From positions 1 through 37,245 of the forward strand of contig JAKEEU010000032.1 in assembly GCA_022616415.1 (NCBI GenBank): 37,245 nt of DNA, in the 5' to 3' direction. This DNA comes from Candidatus Zhuqueibacterota bacterium (lineage in GTDB: Bacteria > Zhuqueibacterota > Zhuqueibacteria > Zhuqueibacterales > Zhuqueibacteraceae). Below are positions 16,112-23,966 of the stretch, one piece after another (position 1 is the stretch's first letter; every line of letters begins with the position of its first letter). Below the pieces are notes generated by a model. It did no database searches and had not been told where the DNA came from. It worked only from the letters and a program-made list of their open reading frames with translations. The translations under genes were made by a program, and so were the position numbers.

Positions 16112-18079
16112 ATGTGCGGCATTTTCGGCCTCTGGCATTTTGACCGGCAACCGCTGAATCCCGTGGCGATTCAGCAAGCAACGACGCTGCTGCGCCATCG
16201 CGGTCCGGATGACGAGGGTTATCTGTTCGTGGACACCGCGAAGGGATGCGTCTCGCCTTTCGGCGGCAACGACACGATTCCGCAGCTCGGCCTGCCGCGC
16301 CTCGAAAATGCACTTGGCAAATCCTTCGACCTCGCGTTCGGGTTTCGTCGCCTTTCCATTATCGACCTCTCCCCTGCCGGCCACCAGCCGATGGCCGGCG
16401 CCGATGGCCGTCTTTGGATTATTTACAACGGCGAGATTTACAATTACCTCGAGCTGCGTTCCGAGCTGGCGGGTTATGGCCATCAATTTCGCACCAACAC
16501 CGACACCGAAGTGATTGTGGCCGCTTATCAACAATGGGGTGACGAATGCCTGTCGCGCTTCAACGGCATGTGGGCATTCGCGCTTTGGGATATGAAACAA
16601 CGGGAGTTGTTTTGCGCGCGCGACCGCTTGGGCGTGAAGCCGTTTTATTATTATTTTGACGGCACCCATTTTATCTTCGCTTCGGAGATCAAAGCCATTT
16701 TAGCGGCGGCGCGAGAGCAGGCGCGAAAAATCAATCATCCCTATCTCGCCAATTTTTTGCTAACCGGCTTATTGGATCATGACAGCCAGACTTTTTTTGC
16801 TCCCATCAAAGCCTTGGCGCCGGCGCATTGTCTCAAGATCGGCGCTCGCGCCACGACACTCACGCCCAAACGATATTGGGATATCATTCCCGAAGCGCTT
16901 GCAACCAAATATGACTATGCGCGACCCGAAAACACGTTTTTAAATTTATTGCGCGACGCCGTGCGCTTGCGTTTGCGCAGCGACGTGCCGGTCGGCACGT
17001 GCCTGAGCGGCGGCCTGGACTCCAGCGCCATCGTGACGTTGGCGTCAAAGATGTTGCCCCATGCCATCAACAGCTTTTCCTCGATCTATTCACACCCCGG
17101 CTATTCCGAAGAGCATTTTATCCGGCTCGTGGCGCAGGCCAACAAAACACAGGCCCATTTTGCCAGTCCCGATCCCGAAAAATTTTTCGCGCTGCTCGGC
17201 AAGGTCATCTGGCACATGGATGAACCGGCCGCGGGTCCGGGAATTTATTCGCAATGGTTCGTCATGGAACTGGCGAAGCCATCGGTCACGGTTCTGCTCG
17301 ATGGGCAAGGCGGCGACGAGCTGTTTGCCGGCTATGCACCGTATCTGCCGCTGCATCTGCTTTCGCTGGGCCGCAAAATTTTGCGGAAACACCGGCCGGC
17401 GCTGCTTTGGAAATTTTTGCAAGACGGCAGCGTTATTCTTCGCAACGGCCATCGTTATTTTTTTCCCGATTTGAGCCTCCGGCAATTTTTGCAAAAGGTT
17501 GTCACGCGCGTGAGCGGCAGACGCTATTGCGCCGGGTTGTGGCTCAATGCCGATATGGCCGAAGCGCAACGCGCACTCGTCATCAGTTCGCACAATCCGA
17601 TTTCGCCGCAAGATCCGCTCAACCGGCGATTATATCGCGACCTCACACAAACCAGTATTCCGGCGCTGCTGCACTATGAAGACCGCAACAGTATGGCGTT
17701 CGGGCTGGAGGCGCGCGCGCCGTTTTTGGATTATCGCCTTGTTGAGTTCGCGCTCGGGCTGCCCGGCGAAATGAAAATCAAAGGCGCCACCACGAAATAC
17801 ATTGTGCGCAACGCGCTCAAAAATGTTTTGCCGGAGGCAGTCCGCACCCGCCGCGATAAAATGGGATATCCGACGCCGCTCGCGCTTTGGCTGGCCGGGC
17901 CGTTGCGCTCGCCGGCAGACGCGATGCTGCAAGAGCATTTTCACCGCAGAAATTTTTACAACACGCCAATGGTGCAGCGCATCTGGCGCGAGCATCAAAC
18001 CGGCGCCGCCGATCATAGCTGGCAAATTTTCCGCTGGCTGACGACCGAAGCCTGGCTGCAAAATTTTATTGACACTTAA
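16112..18079 (+). CDS. AsnB-type glutamine-dependent amidotransferase 1
   Basis: 655 residues, two domains. The N-terminal Ntn glutaminase starts MCGIFG (nucleophile Cys2 after Met removal) with RHRGPDDEG at 29-36, IIYNGEIYNYLELR and ARDRLGVKPFYY. The C-terminal ATP-pyrophosphatase domain has CLSGGLDSSAI (P-loop SGGLDSS at 299-305) and LLDGQGGDELFAGY. Classical AsnB makes asparagine from aspartate. Homologues in polysaccharide loci (for example P. aeruginosa WbpS) instead amidate a uronic acid, which fits here. It carries a roughly 30-residue insertion (about 41-70) in the glutaminase domain that is absent from the second copy at 20711. The two are diverged, so they are not a recent duplication. 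Confidence 0.93.
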   Translation: MCGIFGLWHFDRQPLNPVAIQQATTLLRHRGPDDEGYLFVDTAKGCVSPFGGNDTIPQLGLPRLENALGKSFDLAFGFRRLSIIDLSPAGHQPMAGADGRLWIIYNGEIYNYLELRSELAGYGHQFRTNTDTEVIVAAYQQWGDECLSRFNGMWAFALWDMKQRELFCARDRLGVKPFYYYFDGTHFIFASEIKAILAAAREQARKINHPYLANFLLTGLLDHDSQTFFAPIKALAPAHCLKIGARATTLTPKRYWDIIPEALATKYDYARPENTFLNLLRDAVRLRLRSDVPVGTCLSGGLDSSAIVTLASKMLPHAINSFSSIYSHPGYSEEHFIRLVAQANKTQAHFASPDPEKFFALLGKVIWHMDEPAAGPGIYSQWFVMELAKPSVTVLLDGQGGDELFAGYAPYLPLHLLSLGRKILRKHRPALLWKFLQDGSVILRNGHRYFFPDLSLRQFLQKVVTRVSGRRYCAGLWLNADMAEAQRALVISSHNPISPQDPLNRRLYRDLTQTSIPALLHYEDRNSMAFGLEARAPFLDYRLVEFALGLPGEMKIKGATTKYIVRNALKNVLPEAVRTRRDKMGYPTPLALWLAGPLRSPADAMLQEHFHRRNFYNTPMVQRIWREHQTGAADHSWQIFRWLTTEAWLQNFIDT

Positions 18080-18082
18080 CGT

Positions 18083-18105
18083 AGCGCAGACTGCCAGTCT
18101 GCGCT
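18083..18105. repeat. Perfect 10-bp hairpin after the first amidotransferase
   Basis: AGCGCAGACT-GCC-AGTCTGCGCT starts 4 bases after the stop. The stem is GC-rich and exact, but only TT follows, so it is an imperfect intrinsic terminator at best. Text just after it (AACGCGACTTTCAGCCACAACCAAAA) resembles 20683-20708. Confidence 0.75.
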
Positions 18106-18132
18106 TTAACGCGACTTTCAGCCACAACCAAA

Positions 18133-18182
18133 AGCATTGTAAATTTTAAATTGAAAATTTTCAATTTTAAATTTACAATGCT
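18133..18182. repeat. 50-bp AT-rich near-perfect palindrome
   Basis: Two 25-base arms meet with no loop and pair at 24 of 25 positions (outer AGCATTGTAAATTT / AAATTTACAATGCT; inner GAAAATTTTC). It lies 45 bases before the second GT4 start. It could extrude as a cruciform, act as a bidirectional terminator, or be a repeat element. Confidence 0.9.
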
Positions 18183-18227
18183 CTAAGAATCTTCGCAGTT
18201 ATGATAGTTTTTCCGGAGTACCCTATA

Positions 18228-19376
18228 ATGTCTCTTCACGTCGCGATGCTGCTCACCAACCCTTTTCGTCCCGACCCGCGCGTACACAAAGAAGCGCGGA
18301 GCCTGGTTCAGGCCGGCTACAAGGTGACGATTGTTTGCTGGGATCGGCAAGGCGAGCTGGCAACGTATGAAACGATAGACGGTATCGAGATTCGACGCCT
18401 CGCCATTCGTTCCGGTTACGGTGTTGGCGGCCGGCAAATATTTTATCTGCCTCGCTTCTGGCGGCGGGCTTTGCAGGAATTGTTTCAGTTACAGCCCGAT
18501 ATCATTCACTGCCACGACTTGGATACCGCGCCGGCCGGCTATTGGTACGCCCGTCGCCATCGACTTCCCTGGATTTTTGACGCGCATGAATGTTATCCGG
18601 AACAGGTTCGCGGCTTGCGAGTGAATCGCTTCATCTATTATATGCTTCTTTTTTTGGAGCGGCAAATGACACGGCGCGCCACGCACGTGATCACGGTGGG
18701 AAACCTGCTCGCGCAACGATTTCGCGCGATGGGGGGCCGCGTGTCTGTGGTTGGAAATTACCAGCCGCTCAGCGATTTTAACGCCAATCATCACCTCTCC
18801 CGCGCCGATCTGGGATTGCACTCCGATGATTTTGTGGTGGCGTACATCGGCGGATTCACGTTGGGGCGGGTTATTTTGCCTCTCGTTAAGGCCACGCAAT
18901 TTGATCCGGAGATGACGGTGCTTTTACTCGGCGATGGTCCGCAGCGAGAAGCGATCATGGCCGAATTGCCGAGACATCCGCACGTGCGTTATTTGGGTCG
19001 TGTGCCGCAAGAGCAGGTGCCAGATTACACCGCGCTGGCGGACGTTATTTACTACGGTTTGGATCATCATTTCGCCGACGACAATATTCATTACAGCTCG
19101 CCGAATGCGCTGTTCAATGCGCTCGCCGCCGGCAAGCCGGTGTTGACCACCAACCTCGGCGAAATCGCCCGGATTGTGCGTGAAGAGAAATGCGGCGTCA
19201 TTGTCGAACAGCCGGCCCCGGAACGACTGGCGGAAGCCGTCAAACAACTGCGTGACCCGGCCTTCCGCGCGCCGCTGTCGATGAATGCCCGGCGCGCCGC
19301 GCAAGACAAATATAACTGGAACGCCGCGGCGGCAATGCTTTTGAGCATCTATCAACAACTTCTAAAAACTCACTGA
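18228..19376 (+). CDS. GT4 glycosyltransferase (second)
   Basis: About 382 residues. ATG 18228 is preferred because GGAG lies 9 bases upstream; an ATG at 18201 is also in frame. The start SLHVAMLLTNPFRPDPRVHKEARSL is typical of GT4 enzymes, followed by DIIHCHDLDTAPAGYWYARR and FDAHECYPEQVRG at the acceptor side. Donor-side features are LLLGDGPQREAIMAELP, VRYLGRVPQEQVPDYTALAD and NALFNALAAGKPVLTTNLGEI. It adds a sugar in the same repeat-unit pathway; donor and linkage are unreadable. Upstream lie two strong palindromes, so its transcription may be partly separate from the amidotransferase before it. Confidence 0.9.
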   Translation: MSLHVAMLLTNPFRPDPRVHKEARSLVQAGYKVTIVCWDRQGELATYETIDGIEIRRLAIRSGYGVGGRQIFYLPRFWRRALQELFQLQPDIIHCHDLDTAPAGYWYARRHRLPWIFDAHECYPEQVRGLRVNRFIYYMLLFLERQMTRRATHVITVGNLLAQRFRAMGGRVSVVGNYQPLSDFNANHHLSRADLGLHSDDFVVAYIGGFTLGRVILPLVKATQFDPEMTVLLLGDGPQREAIMAELPRHPHVRYLGRVPQEQVPDYTALADVIYYGLDHHFADDNIHYSSPNALFNALAAGKPVLTTNLGEIARIVREEKCGVIVEQPAPERLAEAVKQLRDPAFRAPLSMNARRAAQDKYNWNAAAAMLLSIYQQLLKTH

Positions 19377-19464
19377 CCGGTCACTATTCAGGCAATCAAA
19401 AATTTTATATATCGCCAACTAAAGCGAACGGTCAGCACAATTTGACTTTCCATCATTTTTTCCG

Positions 19465-19564
19465 TAAGAAACCATTTGTCATCGCGAGGCGCTTTTTGCC
19501 GAAGCGATCTTCTCGCAGGCAAGAGACTGCTTCGCCGAAAAACGCCCGCAGTGACGGTTTCTTA
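19465..19564. repeat. 100-bp dispersed-type inverted repeat element
   Basis: Outer ends TAAGAAACC (19465-19473) and GGTTTCTTA (19556-19564) are exact complements. Inside, GTCATCGCGAGGCG-TTTTT-GCCGAAGCGATCT pairs with GACTGCTTCGCCGAAAAACGCCCGCAGTGAC. The GTCATYGCGAGG...GAAGCRATCT wording is the well-known dispersed repeat type found between genes in many bacteria. It lies between the second GT4 gene and the methyltransferase gene. Confidence 0.88.
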
Positions 19565-19591
19565 GAAGTTACATATACCCGCGGTGAAGAA

Positions 19592-20662
19592 ATGCACAAG
19601 CGCTTGCTGGAAATTCTTAAATGTCCGGCCTGTCAAGGCAAATTAAATTTGAAGATTTATGCGGAAACTCCGGAGGACGTGCTCGGCGGCTTGCTCGCGT
19701 GTGGTTGCGGAGAAAAATTTCCCGTATACGAAGGGGTTCCGCGCATGCTCTTGCCGGCCAGGCACGGCGTCATTCCCGGTTTCTTGCAAGAGTTCAAAAA
19801 ATATTTGCAAGCCGATGCGCCGGAATTTTTGTCGATGGCCAATCGCTGGAGCACGGATGATTTTTCGTTTTCGGCGCAATGGGAAAATTACGAATACAGC
19901 GATCAAACCTGGGAAATAAAAGTTGCCGATCGTGTGCCGCTTTTTTATAGATATTTGAAAATGCAACCGGGATCGCTCAACCATGCTCTCGTGCTCGATG
20001 CCGGCTGCGGCAACGGCACGCTCAGCGCCGCGCTCGCCGCCTCCGGGCCTGAAATCGTGGCGATGGATTTTAGCAACAGTGTCGGGCGCGCACACAAAAA
20101 TCGCGCCGTTTTCGCAAACGATCGAATCAATCGCGTCCACTATGTTCAAGCTGATATTCAGCAGCCGCCGTTTGGCCGCGAAACTTTCGACGCCATTTAC
20201 AGCGATGGCGTTCTGCATCACACGCCGGATACTCAAAAATCATTCAACGCCCTCGCGCCACTCGTCAAAGGCGGCGGCAGATTTTTTGTCTGGCTCTATC
20301 GCAAAGATTTGTCCTTGTATTTTCGCCTCAAAGCCTCGATCATACTCGTCATCCGCACTGTGTTGCGGCGATTCCCTCGTTCAATGCGGCTGGCCTTTTG
20401 TTACGTCGTTGCCGCCGTCATGTTGACTACTCTGCAATTGCTCCTTTTATTCGGCTACAAAAGCCAACGCAAAATCATCCCGCTTTCGCTGAAGGCAACG
20501 AATTTGATGGACACCTTTACGCCGCAATTCAAGCACGAGCACACGCCGGATGAAGTCAAAGCCTGGTTTGCGGCACAAGGCTTCACCGAAATCGAGGAAA
20601 CGACCATTCATGAATTTCGGCTCGGCGATTTCGGCTTCGGCATGTTAGGGAATAAAAAGTAA
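19592..20662 (+). CDS. Methyltransferase with N-terminal zinc ribbon
   Basis: 356 residues from ATG 19592. Residues 1-52 form a Trm112-like zinc ribbon: LLEILKCPACQGKLNL (C11, C14) and GLLACGCGEKFPVYEGVPRML (C37, C39). A class I SAM domain follows with ALVLDAGCGNGTLSAALAA (136-142 core), an acidic motif VAMDFS and YSDGVLHHTPDTQKSFNAL. About 235-300 holds hydrophobic/basic helices that may touch the membrane. Proteins like this are common in cell-surface polysaccharide loci, probably methylating a sugar or lipid-linked intermediate. The frame stays open upstream to 19442, but that part reads through the dispersed repeat and is not protein-like. Confidence 0.85.
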   Translation: MHKRLLEILKCPACQGKLNLKIYAETPEDVLGGLLACGCGEKFPVYEGVPRMLLPARHGVIPGFLQEFKKYLQADAPEFLSMANRWSTDDFSFSAQWENYEYSDQTWEIKVADRVPLFYRYLKMQPGSLNHALVLDAGCGNGTLSAALAASGPEIVAMDFSNSVGRAHKNRAVFANDRINRVHYVQADIQQPPFGRETFDAIYSDGVLHHTPDTQKSFNALAPLVKGGGRFFVWLYRKDLSLYFRLKASIILVIRTVLRRFPRSMRLAFCYVVAAVMLTTLQLLLLFGYKSQRKIIPLSLKATNLMDTFTPQFKHEHTPDEVKAWFAAQGFTEIEETTIHEFRLGDFGFGMLGNKK

Positions 20663-20682
20663 ACCGTAAAAAAGTAAAACGT

Positions 20683-20708
20683 AACGCGGCTTTCAGGCCG
20701 CAACCAAA
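20683..20708. repeat. Short palindromic element related to 18108-18132
   Basis: GCGGC-TTTCAG-GCCGC (20686-20701) is a perfect 5-bp stem. The full string AACGCGGCTTTCAGGCCGCAACCAAAA also occurs, slightly degraded, at 18107-18132 after the other amidotransferase. It occupies the ribosome-binding region of the second AsnB-like gene (ATG 20711), which therefore has no visible Shine-Dalgarno. Confidence 0.7.
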
Positions 20709-20710
20709 AC

Positions 20711-22585
20711 ATGTGCGGCATTGCCGGTATTTTTTCGTTTCATCAGAATGCGCCCGTCACTTCGGCGCAAATACAAAAGATGGCTGACGCCATCCGCCAT
20801 CGCGGCCCGGATGACGAGGGCATTTATGTGAATGGCAACATCGCTCTCGGCCATCGGCGTTTGGCGATCATCGATCTTTCTCCTGACGGCCACCAGCCGA
20901 TGGCCGGTCCGGACGGCTCGACGTGGATCATTTACAACGGCGAAATTTACAACTATCTCGAGCTGCGCGCCGAATTGTCAGCGAAAGGGCACCAATTCAA
21001 GTCGCAAAGCGATACCGAGGTCATTTTGCACGCCTACCAAGAGTACGGGCCGGATTGCGTGCGACACTTCAACGGCATGTTCGCTTTCGCGCTTTGGGAT
21101 ACGCGGCAGCACCGGCTTTTTCTCGCGCGCGATCGTTTCGGCGTCAAGCCGCTCTATTTTTATCGTAACGCGCATCATCTTCTTTTTGCTTCCGAGATCA
21201 AAGCTTTGTTGGCGGTGATGGAAACGCGCCCGTCACTGCATCAGCAGCTCGTTTATGATTTTCTCACGCTCGGCGTGCTCGATCACACCAACGACACTTT
21301 TTTTGCAGGCGTGCACAAGCTGGCGCCGGCCCATTACATGCTCGTCGACGCGGCGGGGCGAGAGCAAATCAATCGCTATTGGGATTTTGAGGTCAGCAAC
21401 GAAGTCGCGCTGCTTCCGGACAAAGCGCTTGCCGAAAAATCGCAGGCGTTTTTCGGTCTCTTTGCCGAGTCCGTGCGGTCACACTTGATCAGCGACGTGC
21501 CGGTGGGTTCCTGCCTCAGCGGTGGTTTGGATTCTTCTGCCGTCGTCGCGGTTATCAGCCGTCTCATCCACGAGCACAAGGCCGCGTCGGTTGGCGCTCG
21601 GCAACAAACGTTTTCCGCCTGCTACAACCACAGCCGCCTGGACGAGCAACCTTTCATCGATCGCGTCATTGAAGCGACCGGCGCGTTTTCACACCGCGTC
21701 TTTCCGACCGCGGATGGATTCAAAAAAAATCTGCCGCAATTGCTGTGGCATCAGGAAGAGCCGTTTACCGGCACCAGCATGTATGCGCAATGGGAAGTCA
21801 TGCGTTCCGCCCGCGATAATGGCGTCACGGTTTTGCTGGATGGACAAGGCGCCGATGAGCAATTGTTGGGTTATCGCAAGTTCTACGTCTTCTACGTTCA
21901 GCATCTGCTCCGCAACGACCGTCGCTGGCTGGGAATGCGTGAAATGCTTAAACATTTTGGCTCTCGGGAAGTCATGATGACGCTGCAATGGCAGCGAGGC
22001 CTGCGCTATTGGCGCGGCGCGCAAATTGGATCAGTGGCTTTGGCGAAACAGCTTTTGCAGGATTCGTTTCGCCAAGCGTTTGCTGATTCCGCTGTCCGGC
22101 TCACCGCCGCCGATGATCTCGGCGCGCGCATCAAAGCCGATATGACCCGCTTCAGCCTGCCCGTGTTGTTGCGTTACGAAGACAAAAATTCCATGGCGTT
22201 TTCGCGCGAAGCACGCGTGCCTTTTCTCGATCAGCGCCTGGTTGAATATGTGGCCGGATTGCCGCTCAACCTGAAACTTCGCGATGGCTGGACAAAATAT
22301 TGCTTGCGCCGCGGCGCGCAAAACGTCGTGCCCCAAAAAATTTTGGAACGCAAAGACAAAATCGGCTTTGCCACGCCGGAAGAAGAATGGTTTCGTCGCG
22401 CGTTAAAAGATGACATCAGACAAACGTTTCAACGCGCCCTGTTTTTGCCGGAGTTCATCAAAATGCCGGATCTGCAAAACCACTTTGCAGCTTTTGTGCA
22501 TGGCAAACGCCCGTTGCTTTCCAGCGATTTCTTTTTTCGGTTTTTTGTTTTGGAAGAATGGGCGCAGACTTTTATCTTGAAATGA
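20711..22585 (+). CDS. AsnB-type glutamine-dependent amidotransferase 2
   Basis: 624 residues. The glutaminase domain begins MCGIAGIFSF (Cys2) with IRHRGPDDEG, ALGHRRLAIIDLSPDGHQPM and IIYNGEIYNYLELR. The synthetase domain has CLSGGLDSSAVVAV (SGGLDSS at 270-276) and LLDGQGADEQLLGYR. The catalytic set looks intact. A second AsnB-like enzyme in one polysaccharide locus suggests at least one does not make asparagine but amidates a sugar carboxylate. The ATG is preceded directly by a palindromic element rather than a ribosome binding site, so expression may depend on translation or structure of the upstream mRNA. Confidence 0.92.
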   Translation: MCGIAGIFSFHQNAPVTSAQIQKMADAIRHRGPDDEGIYVNGNIALGHRRLAIIDLSPDGHQPMAGPDGSTWIIYNGEIYNYLELRAELSAKGHQFKSQSDTEVILHAYQEYGPDCVRHFNGMFAFALWDTRQHRLFLARDRFGVKPLYFYRNAHHLLFASEIKALLAVMETRPSLHQQLVYDFLTLGVLDHTNDTFFAGVHKLAPAHYMLVDAAGREQINRYWDFEVSNEVALLPDKALAEKSQAFFGLFAESVRSHLISDVPVGSCLSGGLDSSAVVAVISRLIHEHKAASVGARQQTFSACYNHSRLDEQPFIDRVIEATGAFSHRVFPTADGFKKNLPQLLWHQEEPFTGTSMYAQWEVMRSARDNGVTVLLDGQGADEQLLGYRKFYVFYVQHLLRNDRRWLGMREMLKHFGSREVMMTLQWQRGLRYWRGAQIGSVALAKQLLQDSFRQAFADSAVRLTAADDLGARIKADMTRFSLPVLLRYEDKNSMAFSREARVPFLDQRLVEYVAGLPLNLKLRDGWTKYCLRRGAQNVVPQKILERKDKIGFATPEEEWFRRALKDDIRQTFQRALFLPEFIKMPDLQNHFAAFVHGKRPLLSSDFFFRFFVLEEWAQTFILK

Positions 22586-22706
22586 TGGATCGATGGAGCA
22601 ATGGATTACTGGATTGTTGGAGTGTTGGAGTGCTGGCTCCAATACTCCAACGATCCAATACTCCAACAATCCAATACTCCAGTACTCCATCGATCCAATT
22701 ATCCAT
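22585..22706. repeat. 8-nt-period palindromic array
   Basis: The right arm is a string of 8-base units all starting CCA and mostly ending in T: CCAATACT, CCAACGAT, CCAATACT, CCAACAAT, CCAATACT, CCAGTACT, CCATCGAT, CCAATTAT (22640-22703). The left arm holds the complementary type in the same period (ATGGATCG, ATGGAGCA, ATGGATTA, CTGGATTG, TTGGAGTG, TTGGAGTG). The arms fold onto each other around about 22635-22640. It fills the whole gap between the second AsnB-like gene and the third GT4. Confidence 0.88.
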
Positions 22707-22715
22707 TAAAGCGAC

Positions 22716-23966
22716 ATGCGCATTATATATCTTTCGCAATACTTTCCTCCCGAGGTTGGCGCGACGCAGACTCGCGCCTACGAAATGGCGCGCGGCCTGG
22801 TGCGGGCCGGCCATCAGGTGACGATGATTGCCGAAGTGCCCAATCATCCGAGCGGAATTATTCCGCCGGCGTATCGGGGCAAGCTGTACGAACGGGCCGA
22901 TTTGGATGGCATTGAGGTAATTCGCGTTTGGGTAAAAACCTCGCCAACCAAAACTTTTCGCCGCCGCATGGCGTTCTATCTCAGTTATATGCTCATGGCG
23001 ATTTTGGCCGGACTCTTTTTGTTGCGCGGCAAGTATGATGCAATTTACGCGACCTCTCCGCCATTGTTCGTCGGTGCGGCGGGATTGGCTTTAAGCTATC
23101 TCAAGCGAATTCCTTTTGTTCTCGAAGTGCGCGATCTGTGGCCGGAGTCGGCGGTAGCCATGGGCGAATTGCAAAATCCTCGAGCGGTGGCATGGGCCAC
23201 ACGCTTGGAAGAGGCATGCTATCGGCGCGCCAAAAGAATCGTCGTGGCGACGGACGGCATACGGCGGCGGCTCATCGCGCGCGGCATTGCGGCTGACAAG
23301 TTGGCCTTTATACCGAACGGCGCCAATATCCAAATTTTTCAGCCGCAACCGGAGCTTGGCAAACAAAGACGCGCCGAGCTTGGCTTGAATGGCAAGTTTG
23401 TCGTGCTCTACGCCGGCATTCTGGGAGTTGCTCAAGGAATGGAAATACTCATCGACGCGGCGCACCGGCTTGCCGGCCATCACGACGTTCAATTTCTGTT
23501 CATCGGCGCAGGGCCGAAAAAAACTGCAACGGTGAAATTGAAAGAGCGGTTGCGATTGAATAATCTCACGCTGCTTGGCGAGAGGCCGCAAAAAGAAATG
23601 GCGGGATATTTCTCCGCGGCAGATGTGGCGCTGGTGCCTTTGCGCAAGCTCGATCTCTTTCAAGGCGCCTTGCCCTCCAAAATGTTTGAAGCGTGGGCTT
23701 GCGAATGTCCGGTGGTTTTGAGCGTGAGCGGCGAAGCGCAAGCCGTTTTGGCGCAAGCCCGCGCCGGAATTTATGCCGAGCCGGAAGACAGCGCGAGCAT
23801 CGCCGCCGCCATTCTCGAGCTGAAAAATGCGCCGGAAGGGCGGCGCGAATTTGGCAGAAACGGCCGCCGTTTCGTCGTGGAAAATTATTCTCGTGAAAAA
23901 GCCGCCCAACAACTGGCGCAGCTTTTAAGCGAGTTGGCAAAGTCGGAGCGCTCTGCTCATGTTTAA
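22716..23966 (+). CDS. GT4 glycosyltransferase (third, WbuB/WcaI-like)
   Basis: 416 residues. The start MRIIYLSQYFPPEVGATQTR and EVPNHPSGIIPPAYRGKLY, then FVLEVRDLWPESAVAMGEL, follow the pattern of WbuB/WcaI-type GT4 enzymes that transfer an amino- or deoxysugar early in repeat-unit assembly. A hydrophobic segment (about 87-105) may sit on the inner membrane. The donor half has FIGAGPKKTATVKLKERL, LLGERPQKEMAGYFSAADVALVPL and LPSKMFEAWACECPVVLSV. Its stop overlaps the start of the WecA-like gene by 8 bases; coupling this enzyme to the initiating transferase suggests it adds the second sugar. Confidence 0.9.
   Translation: MRIIYLSQYFPPEVGATQTRAYEMARGLVRAGHQVTMIAEVPNHPSGIIPPAYRGKLYERADLDGIEVIRVWVKTSPTKTFRRRMAFYLSYMLMAILAGLFLLRGKYDAIYATSPPLFVGAAGLALSYLKRIPFVLEVRDLWPESAVAMGELQNPRAVAWATRLEEACYRRAKRIVVATDGIRRRLIARGIAADKLAFIPNGANIQIFQPQPELGKQRRAELGLNGKFVVLYAGILGVAQGMEILIDAAHRLAGHHDVQFLFIGAGPKKTATVKLKERLRLNNLTLLGERPQKEMAGYFSAADVALVPLRKLDLFQGALPSKMFEAWACECPVVLSVSGEAQAVLAQARAGIYAEPEDSASIAAAILELKNAPEGRREFGRNGRRFVVENYSREKAAQQLAQLLSELAKSERSAHV

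Noticed and set aside
19442..19591. N-terminal extension of the zinc-ribbon methyltransferase
   Set aside because: The extension reads through a dispersed inverted repeat and has no protein-like features; ATG 19592 starts exactly at the zinc-ribbon domain.
22585..22706. Short protein rich in Ser, Asn, Thr and Pro read through the repeat
   Set aside because: It is only the translation of the 8-nt repeat; both strands give similar strings.
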